Shown one piece after another: positions 1 to 9,064 of a stretch of 64,000 nt of DNA (its first letter is position 1; the number at the start of each line of letters is the position of its first letter). Location: NCBI GenBank assembly GCA_977006965.1, contig OZ345353.1, forward strand, positions 3,906,001 to 3,970,000. The letters are read 5' to 3'. Position numbers and translations under genes: made by a program. This DNA comes from Phymatolithon calcareum. Its lineage: Eukaryota > Rhodophyta > Florideophyceae > Hapalidiales. The notes under the pieces were generated by a model, which worked only from the letters and a program-made list of their open reading frames with translations, was not told the DNA's origin and ran no database searches.

Positions 1-715
1 TGCCTAGCGAAAGTTCGCGAAAGTTTCGCCAAGAACACGTGTCACGAATTTGCCAGAATCGAAACTTTCGCCGAGCGCCTGACTTTCATTGGCTATATTC
101 TGCTCAAGACTTGAGCAACACTCAATTATTTAGCGAAACTTTGTAGTACTCAATGAGATCTGGCGATCCATGTGAAAAAATCTGAAAATGCCTCTCATTT
201 TCCATGCGAAACTTGCTCTGAGAAATCAAAACTTTCGCGTTTTTTGCGAAACTTTCGACTTTCGCTTGCAACTTTCGCCAGGACGCGGAGCACTTTCTAC
301 CCTTTTTTTGCCAAAACTTGGTAGTTCCAACATCAGAGAGCAAAGTTTCGCTAAGAACGATGGCATTGCAACGCTTCGTCTACAAACTTTCGCCTCGACA
401 AAAACAAGAAAGCGAAACTTTCGATGGCCTGTTTTGTCGACGCGAAAGTTTCGCTTGACAAATTTCCCGAGTACCCGTTTCGTTCCGTAACGCACGTAAT
501 CACAAAATGAAACAAGCCCTCACTGCACCGATATAGATTGGGGAAAAGCAATTGCAAAATACAATATTGTGTATCATATATAGCATTAATTTGAAAAGAA
601 AAGCTCTGCTACGCTATTAGTCACATGTTTTCGTTGTTTACGCTGATTCGTTAATTCCCTGAACGTGGTCCATGTTCTTCGTAATATTAGAGTTTCGATA
701 TTTCCCGCATCCCCC
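1..715. repeat. Direct repeat A, rich in a 13-base palindrome
   Basis: This stretch, cut by the window start, is dense in the motif GCGAAASTTTCGC and its partial forms, for example near 17, 59, 248, 265, 340, 390, 411 and 438. The motif is an odd-length palindrome centred on a C or G, so it reads the same on both strands. The block matches 1958-2660 along most of its length, including stretches around 28-45, 55-90 and 145-165. No convincing protein is seen; frames here are short and overlap on both strands. Clustered short palindromes of this kind often serve as subterminal transposase-binding sites of DNA transposons, but that is inference. Confidence 0.75.
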
Positions 716-1036
716 AGAATGCTGAGAGCACAATGTACGAACGTTGATGATGCAAGACGCACAAAACTCTTCGACATTGCGCTTCTCTTGGTTATCTTGT
801 CTACTACGTTGGATTGCTCTATATCAGGTCGTGAATATAAGGGAGAGAGTAGGAAGTCTACACTCTATTCTCTCCCTTATTTTTGTCTACTAGGCCCGCC
901 GTGGAGGACGACATGTTACATGGGAGGACGTTCAAATATTATGAACCAATAAGTTGCAAAACAATTTCGAGCTAAATTGATGTGTCCAATCAGTCTATCC
1001 GGCGTGGCGATAATCTATCAACAATACCTTATATCA

Positions 1037-1570
1037 GGAAAAGAAAGAGGGGAGGAAATAAAGCTTCAATGCATTAAAAAATAAATAAAAAACCGTAGTC
1101 GTTTCTGCAGACAAATTATGATGGAATTGACGTACCAGAAAAATTAGTGAATGTAATGTACTCGTGTAAACCTTCCGCAGCGTATTCGAGAACGACACCT
1201 AATAAATGCTCACCGGTTACGTAGCGCTAATAACCTGACAGTGTATTCGGGGCTCCAAGACTTAATCCATACGGTTTGCGTGCTGGCCTCACCCAAGCTC
1301 TTCGAGGCCAGTACAGTAGCACAAAATCTCGCTTTCGTGCACAAGCTGTGCCCATTCCTAAACGTGGTCATTATTTTTCACCATAGAGTGGATGCACAAT
1401 CTTTAGCTCCCCCAACATTCATCACGGCAAATAATACAGGGGTAAGTTATTGAGAGTAACTATGGTTTCATATTTGTTTTATTGATGCAAGTGGGTAGTT
1501 TCAAATAAAGCCCGTCATTGTGTTTCTACAAACTTCGGTTTCTATACTCTTTGCTCTCTTACCCTCTTAC
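1037..1570 (+). repeat. Left arm of a long inverted repeat
   Basis: The arm is the reverse complement of 2712-3247, with only a handful of differences seen (roughly 98 percent identity by eye). The outer end begins GGAAAAGAAAGAGGGGAGG and the inner end is pyrimidine-rich. Both arms contain the same 70-codon open frame (1241-1453 here, 2831-3043 on the other strand). Its conservation is explained by the recent duplication, so I do not call it a gene. No target duplication was recognised at the outer ends. Confidence 0.85.
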
Positions 1571-2711
1571 TGAAAAGATGTCAGCTCCGAACTTTGCAAA
1601 GCGAAAATTTTGCACAGACAAAGAGAGCAAGAAAACTTCACCCTCCGGCATTTTGCTATAGGAACAACTATTGCCCGCATACTAGACTAATTCTGTCCTG
1701 CGGTCATCGGAGCGAAATTTTGGAGAGAACTAGGCAAATTTTTTAGTTTCACCCCCTTGAGGAATCCGATAAATTTTTATCCTCCTCCTCTAGACGATGT
1801 TGAATCTTTGCGTATCCAGAGTGTCTATCGGAGACAGTTTTGACTGTTGAACTAAACTTTCGGATAGCTGCTGCTCGCTTGTAGCGCCGTGAACAGCGTG
1901 CAGTATTCATTGAATTTATGAAACTAGGGTATGATACGAAGAGTTACGAATCAGGATTTGTCGAGCGAAATTTTGCGAAAGTTTCGCCAAGAACACGTGT
2001 CATGAAATTGCCAGAGTCGAAACTTTCGCCGACCGCCTGACTTTAATTGATTCCATTCTGCTCAAAACTTGACCAATTTTCAATGATTTCGCAAAAGTTT
2101 GTAGTACTCAATGAGATCTCTTGATTTATCTAAAACAATCTTAAAATGTCGTTTATTTTCCTTGCGAAAGTTGCCTCTAGAAATCGAAAGTTTCTCGCTT
2201 TTCGCGAAACTTTCGACTTTCGCAGACAACTTTCGCCAGGAATCTGAGCATTTTTTATATTCTTTTTGCAAAAACTTGGTAGTTCCGACATCAGAGAGCG
2301 AACTTTCGCTAAGAACGATGGCATTGCTAATCATTGTCTACAGACTTTCGCCTAGGCTAGAACAGGAAAGCGAAACTTTCGATGGCGTGTTTTGTCGGCG
2401 CGAAACTTTCGCTTGACGAATTTCTTGTGTAATCGTTTCGTTCCGTAAAGTGCGTAATCTCAGAATGAAAAAAATTCACGGCACATACATAGATTTTTGA
2501 AAAAACCAAGGTACTATACTTTGAATCGTATCTAGATCCGCAATGAAAAGTGCAGTTCTCTTACTGCACTAATCACATGCTCTCATTGTTTACATTAATT
2601 CGCAATTTTCCTCCACGTGGAGCTATCGCTCAGAAATATTAAAATTTCAACATTTATAGGGAGCTAACACATCTCGCCTATCCGGACACAATCAGGACAG
2701 TTTGAACAAGG
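1571..2711. other. Spacer between inverted-repeat arms
   Basis: Between the arms lie about 380 bases of unrecognised AT-rich sequence and then direct repeat B. No transposase or other protein frame is apparent. If arms and spacer form one mobile element, it is a non-autonomous foldback type of about 2.2 kb. Confidence 0.4.
1958..2660. repeat. Direct repeat B, rich in the same palindrome
   Basis: Second copy of repeat A in the same orientation, lying wholly inside the inverted-repeat spacer. It again carries GCGAAASTTTCGC-type motifs (near 1974, 2018, 2200-2220, 2230, 2345, 2370, 2400). The order and spacing of motifs agree with copy A, which points to duplication of a whole block rather than independent amplification of the motif. 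No coding content recognised. Confidence 0.7.
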
Positions 2712-3247
2712 GAAAGAGAGGGAAGAAAGCAAAGAGTATAGAAACCGAAGTTTGTAGAAACACAATGATGGGCTTTTTTTGGAACCTACCCACTCGCATC
2801 AATAAAAAAAATATGAAACCATAGTTACTCTCAATAACTTACCCGTGTATTATTTGCCGTGATGAATGTTGGGGGAGCTAAAGATTGTGCATCCACTCTA
2901 TGGTGAAAAATAATGACCACGTTTAGGAATGGGCACAGCTTGTGCACGAAAGCGAGATTTTGTGCTACTGTACTGGCCTCGAAGAGCTTGGGTGAGGCCA
3001 GCACGCAAACCGTATGGATTAAGCCTTGGAGCCCCGAATACACTGTCAGGTTATTAGCGCTACGTAACCGGTGAGCATTTATTAGGTGTCGTTCTCGAAT
3101 ACGCTGCGGAAGGTTTACACGAGTACATTACATTCACTAATTTTTCTGGTACGTCAATTCCATCATAATTTGTCTGCAGAAACGACTACGGTTTTTTATT
3201 TATTTTTTAATGCATTGAAGCTTTATTTCCTCCCCTCTTTCTTTTCC
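2712..3247 (-). repeat. Right arm of the long inverted repeat
   Basis: Reverse complement of 1037-1570. The outer end finishes CTCTTTCTTTTCC. Near-identity of the arms suggests recent formation or gene conversion between them. A perfect head-to-head structure like this could be transcribed into long double-stranded RNA; that is inference only. Confidence 0.85.
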
Positions 3248-3602
3248 TTCTGTCAGATGATAAAGCAACCCGAAACTAATCACAAACCACCATTTTTATG
3301 TTACAAATGTTCTCTTCGAACGTTTTAGAAATTTAAAGTTTGTAACATTATGCACCTGTCCTTCTGCAGTCGTTTTATCAATAGTTTTATTGCTTTCATT
3401 ACAAAATTGAGCGCAAAGCCGGGTACTCCTAATACGTATTGACGTGATTTCGACTGGAATCTCCTTATTCTGAGTAGTACTAATACTAAGTATATAAAGT
3501 AAGGCTTCCCCTTTGCCTCGCCGACCAAGAGTAATACTAAGCTTGGAGCGATCTTCAAGCTCTACGAGGTACCTCAGTGTTGTTTACTGTTCATCTCCAC
3601 AT

Positions 3603-4506
3603 ATGGCTCCAAAATTGACCAAAGGATCTGCTGCTCGCAAGCTTCTGCTCCTAAAGTTTAAGAGCGGGCAGATATCAGGTACTGAAGACCCGAAAACGGT
3701 TTGGGAATCGTATCCCGTGTTTCAGGATCACAAACTTTCAAATTTTCGCACATGCTACAACAACATGAAAAAAGAGCTTGCAAAATGTAACTTTGAGTAC
3801 AGCGCTGTTGTGATTTCTCTCCTTCAATTTCGCAGTTTTCTGACATGCTACTCTGGGTTCTTTCATTTTTAGCATGTGTAGACGAAGAAGACGACGGGGA
3901 GGACCTGGACAGGCGCCGCTCGGATCATGACTCGAAAAAGCGCCGAATTTGGGTTAGCGAAAATGACCCGGCCGGGGATACTGATGAAGAGCACTTGAAT
4001 TGCGACAATGGCGCCGAACTCGTTAGCGGAGACGGCTCATTCAAGCCCTTGTTCCTTGTTTCTTCGTGGGAGGAGCCAGGTGTCAAGACAAAAAGAGCTA
4101 CTGTGGCCATACTGCTCCCGTCGGGGATTGGGCCTGGAGAGTTTGCTATTGCAGTTGCTGAGGGAGGCGAGTTTCTCGAGATTACCGTTATCTGGCCCTT
4201 TAGTATCGTCGATCTACTAAGGTTACACAAGAAATGGCTGTGCTCGACCGGAAAAGATGGCTATACAATGTATCACCCAAAGATATTGGGTTTCGAGGAT
4301 GCTCTCAAAAGGAAACGCGCTAGGGCCTCTGATGATGTCAAGTCTATTGCTCGAATTCCTTTACCGTTTCCGGTTCAGACACATGTAGATTCCAAGTACA
4401 ACTTGGCTTGGAGGGAAGCTCGGCCAAGGTCGTCTATGTTGACCTCAAGGCTATGGCCGAGACGTATGCTATAGTGAATGATGTTGCCGATTTTGAGGTT
4501 TTGTAA
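3603..4506 (+). pseudogene. Two-exon gene of unknown function, 3' frameshift
   Basis: The start at 3603 (ATGGCTCC) opens a 61-codon first exon with a basic N-terminus and the string FRTCYNNMKKEL. An 86-base intron at 3787-3872 (GTAACT...TTTTAG) joins in frame to an acidic stretch (about residues 64-75, VDEEDDGEDL) and a basic cluster (KKRR), then a globular region with ILLPSGIGPGEF and an aromatic-rich segment. The frame drifts after 4402, where CTTGG is present twice in tandem (4402-4411). Reading past one copy gives a coherent tail (GSSAKVVYVDLKAMAETYAI) up to TAA at 4504-4506. I do not recognise the family. The basic and acidic layout fits a nuclear protein, possibly an accessory protein of a transposon, but nothing proves this. 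Confidence 0.6.
3787..3872 (+). other. Predicted 86-base spliceosomal intron
   Basis: GT at 3787-3788 and AG at 3871-3872 with a pyrimidine-rich 3' end (CATTTTTAG). Removing it joins T (3786) to CA (3873-3874), restores one codon and keeps the downstream acidic region in frame (phase 1). Without splicing, the first exon hits a stop just after 3870. Confidence 0.6.
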
Positions 4507-4644
4507 AAAGTGCATAGAATTATCCAGGAAGAAAATTCAGGAAATCCTACGGTTCGCAGCAAAGTTTGTCATTTTCCTGTTCTTATTGCAACTATCATTA
4601 TTTTTTACAAAATACGTATTTTCGATATTTCCCGCATTCTCCGG

Positions 4645-5790
4645 ATGCAACTACCGATATACCATATGGCCGAAAGTCGGTACACCTCTCCACCACGAAC
4701 CAACTCCCGGATGGTTGCGTTTTTTCCGACTTCGTTGGATTCTAATATGTTCTTGGACACATGAGTATTAGTTCGGAATGAAATAGTACACCGGCATCTA
4801 ATTTGTAAGAGATACTGTGTTATCTAGGGTAGGGTTTAATATTGTCCAATTGATAGGCATTCCTCTTCTAGGTGATTGTGTGCTGCCGCGGTCGATGTGC
4901 AGTTGCTTTACGCGCATTGCACGCATCCAATATTCATGACTTGGTTTCAACTGTTCCATTATACTGCACAACCCAATAACGTAGAGAAGTTTCAGACACA
5001 GTGTAAGCTGCGAGCATCAAGGATTGTCCCGAACGATGGAACCATCATTCGCAGCTCTGGTGGCCAAGCTATACGCTTTCGCGATAATATTGTTCGACAT
5101 TTTTCGGATGACTGAATCAGAAGCGGTTCAGATGGTGTATTGCAATGGCTCAGACCAGTGCAAAACCGATTACATTGAACTCTGTACAACTCTCATCTTG
5201 GTCTGCTTCAGATTCAAGACTTCTTTTCCACACCGGTCTGGAACAGTTTTCAGATCTAAATTTCCTGTAATCGCCACTTTATCCCTTGTTAAGACGCCTC
5301 ATGACACAAAATACAGATTTATAACTCTGTTTAGGCTAAGGCATAGAAGCGCATCTCTTATTTAGTGCTGGACCAACTGCAATGTGTTTTATGAGCTCAA
5401 ATGAAACATTTCAGAAGAGCCGGACCTTTGCTGAGAATTGTCGAATGACAGACTTCTGTTCTTAGTTTTGGAGTGAACTCTTGTCCTCAAACTTGATCCG
5501 GGGAGGGTATCATGCTCATCTTGGAATGCAATTCCAAATAATACAAGCACCTCGACCCTCTCATCTGACACCGAATGATTTTCTTGACCTGAACTCGCCC
5601 ATGGTGAATTGAAAACAATCCTGATGCGCTCTGGACTTCTCAAATGCGAATAGGGGCAAATGGTAATGCATCTGGGATAGACCGACATATTCAGGTTTCG
5701 TTTTGCCCCTTCGCAAAGCTCCCAGTGGACACTGGAAGGTAAGTTCGAACATACCTTCTTTATTGCCGATTTTCGAAGTTGGCTTAGAAC
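4645..5790 (-). repeat. Truncated unit X copy (X1)
   Basis: Minus-strand remnant of the repeated unit found also at 26025-30660, 46722-50610 and 53517-63094. It keeps the upstream region and only about the first 15-20 codons of the membrane-protein gene (4645-4710). It then breaks off into unrelated sequence. It is useful because it lacks two insertions present in X3: the Harbinger-like element (empty site near 4868) and the 1.3-kb element (empty site between 5754 and 5755). A fragmentary frame at 5561-5752 on the minus strand lies in the conserved upstream part, and its coding status is unclear. Confidence 0.7.
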
Positions 5791-6194
5791 GACTCTACAC
5801 CATAACAGATACAGTAGACTTAAGGATCGTGCCGCTTCCAATGTGTGAGGTATCGCTGTTTGTAGCACCAGACTCGATTCCGAAATTCCCTGTCGCGCAA
5901 GTTCATCAGCAGCCTCATTCTTCGCGACGCCGCACTCTCACTGAATTTCGCGTGAAATTAACCGTTCCATAAGGTTCTACAGATTCCGGACCACGTCACC
6001 AAACATCCGCGGTTGCCCATTGAGCGCGTCTATGCAGCTACGGCTGTCAGTTAACGATCTGATAGTGCTGCCGCGGGAAAGTTGAAGCGTTAACGTTGCT
6101 TGGAAGGCCTGTACGGCGGAAAATCCCTCCGCGCCAAATGAAGAGCCGACGGTCCCAACGGCCAGCGCTTCGTCTATAACAGTTTCTTCACCGC
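5791..6194 (-). pseudogene. LINE-1 remnant: RNase H domain (distal piece)
   Basis: Read on the minus strand this piece contains SFGAEGFSAVQAF, then LTDSRSCIDALNG and CGVAKNEAADELARQG. These are hallmarks of the RNase H domain that follows the reverse transcriptase in many LINE elements (AE and TDS motifs, then NEAADELA). The protein start is separated from its reverse transcriptase (12759-15530) by the PiggyBac-like remnant and everything nested within it. Several stop codons break the frame. The downstream end runs into unit X1. Confidence 0.65.
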
Positions 6195-6486
6195 GTCACT
6201 GCGCGTAAAATGGGTCCTAATTCAGAACCGAGTGAAGAAGATTATGATTGCAACTGTCAAGATTGTTAGACTCAATTCATAAAATCCTGTTGATGATGCT
6301 TCAGCCCGCTCGGCACATTGCGCCGTGCTCGCACTGGAAAAGCGTAGCATTGCCAATTCCTGCTTACAGTACTCGTCTTCGACAACCTTCATCAGAAAAC
6401 GCCAATTTTCCGCTAACCAGAAGACCAACCAAGCTGTAACCCAGTCCTCAGAAGCACTGGGCGGCCTTTTGGAGGCTCTCTTCACT
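6195..6486 (+). pseudogene. PiggyBac-like remnant, left piece
   Basis: Nucleotide similarity to 61353-61640 of the PiggyBac-like element near the window end, including the shared stretch around CTTACAGTACTC and the serine/lysine-rich segment that follows. The first 390 bases of the related element are missing here. The matching right piece lies at 12285-12758, so the intervening DNA was inserted later. Confidence 0.55.
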
Positions 6487-6515
6487 ATGCTTTCTACAAT
6501 TTTTGGATGTTTTTA

Positions 6516-7238
6516 AACAGCCCGTCATTGTTCACGAACTTGAGTTCTTCGACCCGTTTCTCATTGCATATTCCTCCACCGTTTTGGTGACAACTCTACC
6601 AATACTCTGGCGTCTTGATACATTCCGTCCACTACAGCGTAGGAGTTGATGCTCCACGGTTTCCTTGATTCCTACAGAGCAAGTCTTGCACATATGCAAG
6701 ACTTGCAGGGTCGTATTCAACGGGAGCATCTTGAAAAACTGTTACCAGCAAGCAACATAGTGTGGCAAGTTGATTTAGAGTAGTTTCAGCACACCTGTGG
6801 CTTATATTGCGCTCTGGGGGTAACACCTGCATACTCCTAAGCTTTGTCGACTGGTGTCGATTGAAAATCGACCGCGCAGATTCTACGGTTAAGGATATAT
6901 TTTGATGCGTCACCAGACTTGACTCCGTAATTCTTGTTCGAGCAAGGTCGTCCGTTTTTTCGTTCCCAGGGAGCCCACAGTAGCTTGGAATCCAAATTGC
7001 TTCGAAAGCGATCATATCATAAATCAGCGTTTCCGTAGTATCCGACAGCTTGTCATCTCCCCATGCATCCATCGTTGCCCGGTCAGCGCATCGAGGAAGC
7101 TCCTTCTGTCTGCAAACCAGCGAATGTGGTGTACGCATGGGATTCGAAAGCGATCCATCTCCTCAAAAGCTCAGAGCGCCCAGAATATTTCGGCGTCAAA
7201 CGACGATCCCATTGGTTCAATGGTCGTTTCGTTTGAAC
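6516..7238 (-). pseudogene. LINE 3' end: RNase H tail and zinc knuckle
   Basis: On the minus strand the piece has a second LINE RNase H domain, with IPSYCGLPGNEKTDDLA (the usual H/GLxGNExAD motif), and further on CKTCSVGIKETVEHQLLRC. The latter is the C-x2-C...H...C cluster that closes many LINE ORF2 proteins. Its start continues across the gypsy insertion at 12249-12284. The element is 5'-truncated, as is usual for LINEs, and sits inside the PiggyBac-like remnant. The gypsy target duplication TGAAC falls within it. Confidence 0.65.
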
Positions 7239-7672
7239 TGCTGCACATCACGAATTGTGATGCACTTTGAGCACCCCAGCACCAACGATCAGCGTCTTCT
7301 AGTTAGCGCGTTAGGTGCTTCTCGCATTCTCCGAATCCAGGTCCATTTTTGCCCTGTTCTGGGTCCAGATTTGAATTCTGACTTTTACTGTTCTTTCTTT
7401 GAGCAACTTCTCAATCTACACCCAGGAAGGAAATACTTTTCCCGAACGGCTATCTTGTTACTCAGAAAGGTATCCACTTGATGAGCTGTCCGAACAGCTG
7501 TGGTGCCTGTTTTCTTCCTGCACAGACTGCCTGTAGTCTCAGCAGTTTTGTACCTTAAATAGCTGAATGACCTAGCTTTCAATAAACGGCAGAGTATATC
7601 GTGCTCCCAACTTTCACCCAAGTTGCATCTCTTCACCGCAGCACTAGCGCTGCAGGAACGAACCAAGCAACA
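7239..7672 (+). repeat. gypsy-1 5' LTR
   Basis: Begins TGCTGCAC and ends AAGCAACA, so it has canonical TG...CA termini. Contains CAATAAACG near 7580, a candidate polyadenylation signal. About 2 percent different from the 3' LTR by eye (substitutions plus one T insertion). Confidence 0.95.
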
Positions 7673-7690
7673 GTGATCACTGCTCGTATT
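7673..7690 (+). promoter_or_regulatory. gypsy-1 presumptive primer-binding site
   Basis: The bases immediately after the 5' LTR read GTGATCACTGCTCG. The same core TGATCACTRCT directly follows the 5' LTR of gypsy-2 (23716-23731 on the minus strand), so it is conserved beyond the level of the LTRs. It does not start with TGG, as a site complementary to a tRNA CCA end would. Confidence 0.5.
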
Positions 7691-7715
7691 GTGCACCACG
7701 CACTTACGTTCCAGC

Positions 7716-8720
7716 ATGTCGAAGAGTGTCGCTAGCATGACGGACACAACAGGTCCTCAGGCTGGTCAGCATCTCTTCACACCCGTTTCTCACCCCGAGC
7801 TGCGTCAACTTGGCCAGAAGAACATTCATGTCTTTCTAAAGGAGCGCGAGAGCTATCTGCTTCGTCTCCAAGATGCCAATGCCGCCAGCGCCGCCAATAT
7901 ATCCCCAATTACTCTCAAGGCATCCATTGATGCCGATTTACTCCAGTCTCTGATTGACTTTGAGGAGTTTGGAGACGCCGTGACTTCAATTGAGACCCTT
8001 AGCGATGAAATCCTGACAGTTTGGCTGGAAGGAAAGATCGAAAAATCGCTGGACACACTCACACTCTCTGACTTAGAGGCTGCTGTGAAGGGGAAAGTAC
8101 GTATCAATGTACACGAGCCGAACGCCGAAATCCGAATCATGCGGCTTTTCACTGATTACCGCACGCTGCTTCGTGTCAAGAAGTGGGAATCGCTTGTTGA
8201 GCAAAAAACGAAGTTCGCAGTCCAGCACATTGTCGATCTCCTCAAGCGAACTGCTTTGAAGATGCGCGTTGAAAATGACCTTAATCTCGGTAAGCGCGAA
8301 CTACGCAAGAACTGGAAAGATTTCTACAAGTACGTGCGCGCAGAGGCGATAAACTGCGAAAAGTATGTCCCGATCAAGACCATCGCCGGAAAACCAGAGC
8401 TTGAAAAGCATTCGGCAGGTCGATACCAGCCGAAGAAAGCGCCGACTGCAACCCTACCTTCAACAAGTACTACAAAAAACAACAGTATATCGCTAAAGAA
8501 AAATCAAACTAAGTCATCAGGGTTGCCTGCAAGCGAATCTGCTACTCGTGGTTCCGCTTCAATACCAACCCCTACTCGTGAGCTTCCGGACTGTTTCAAC
8601 AAAACCCATATCCCCTATTCTACGGAGATGTGGCAGACTATGATCCTATTCCCAGCGATGACGAAATCCTTCCCGGTGACGAAGACTCGACTGCTACTAC
8701 GAAAGACAATCGACATATGA
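7716..8720 (+). CDS. gypsy-1 Gag-like protein
   Basis: The ATG at 7716 opens about 334 codons. The N-terminus holds QAGQHLF and SHPELRQLG, both repeated in gypsy-2 gag. The middle (LFTDYRTLLRVKKW, NLGKRELRKNWKDF) matches gypsy-2 residue for residue in many places. This is the capsid-like structural protein that would form the particle around element RNA. The last part is a low-complexity Ser/Thr/Pro/Lys linker. No CCHC zinc knuckle is seen; gypsy-2 has one at this place. The C-terminal ~30 codons overlap the start of the pol frame in a different phase, and are probably an out-of-frame tail produced by the deletion. Confidence 0.75.
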   Translation: MSKSVASMTDTTGPQAGQHLFTPVSHPELRQLGQKNIHVFLKERESYLLRLQDANAASAANISPITLKASIDADLLQSLIDFEEFGDAVTSIETLSDEILTVWLEGKIEKSLDTLTLSDLEAAVKGKVRINVHEPNAEIRIMRLFTDYRTLLRVKKWESLVEQKTKFAVQHIVDLLKRTALKMRVENDLNLGKRELRKNWKDFYKYVRAEAINCEKYVPIKTIAGKPELEKHSAGRYQPKKAPTATLPSTSTTKNNSISLKKNQTKSSGLPASESATRGSASIPTPTRELPDCFNKTHIPYSTEMWQTMILFPAMTKSFPVTKTRLLLRKTIDI

Positions 8721-9064
8721 TCGACGAAGCCAAGAAAAATGGTATTTCAGTTGCACAAGCTACTGAGCTAGAAGATTTGGTTGTCAACTTTGCTGATATC
8801 TTCCGCACCAAGCTTGGATCGGATCCTCCTGTGTCCGTACCACCGATGAGGATAACTCTTGTACCGGACCATCGGCCATTGCGTGTCAGAGTACGCCGGT
8901 ACTCTCCACCACAAGCTGCATTCTTGCGAGCAAAAGTTGATGAGCTTCGTCGTCTTGGCCGCATTCGTCCTAAAAACTCCAGCCAGTGGGCATGTGCCCC
9001 ATTAGTTGTCCCGAAGGATGGACCGGAGCAATTTCGTTTTACAGTCGACACTCCGCCCAGTTAA
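8630..9064 (+). pseudogene. gypsy-1 Pol, N-terminal reverse transcriptase part
   Basis: This frame carries the usual lead-in to a gypsy reverse transcriptase: DIFRTKLGSDPP, RRYSPPQAAFLRAKV, ELRRLGRIRPKNSSQWACAP and VVPK, then FRFTVD. The expected continuation (DLRPVNAQT) lies in the next frame, because one extra A sits near 9052. Reverse transcriptase copies element RNA into DNA inside the particle. The region just upstream, where a protease would be expected, is missing. Confidence 0.8.

Noticed and set aside
1241-1453. A 70-codon open frame found twice (1241-1453 plus, 2831-3043 minus)
   Set aside because: The two copies are the arms of the inverted repeat. Identity follows from the DNA duplication; there is no motif and no independent sign of coding.
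1-2660. Direct repeats A and B as the LTR pair of one element
   Set aside because: No TG...CA ends, target duplication or retroelement coding lies between them; copy B lies inside an inverted-repeat structure that does not include A.
5389-5868. A 159-codon minus-strand frame as a host gene
   Set aside because: It runs from the LINE RNase H tail into the unit X1 upstream region and is not kept in X3.
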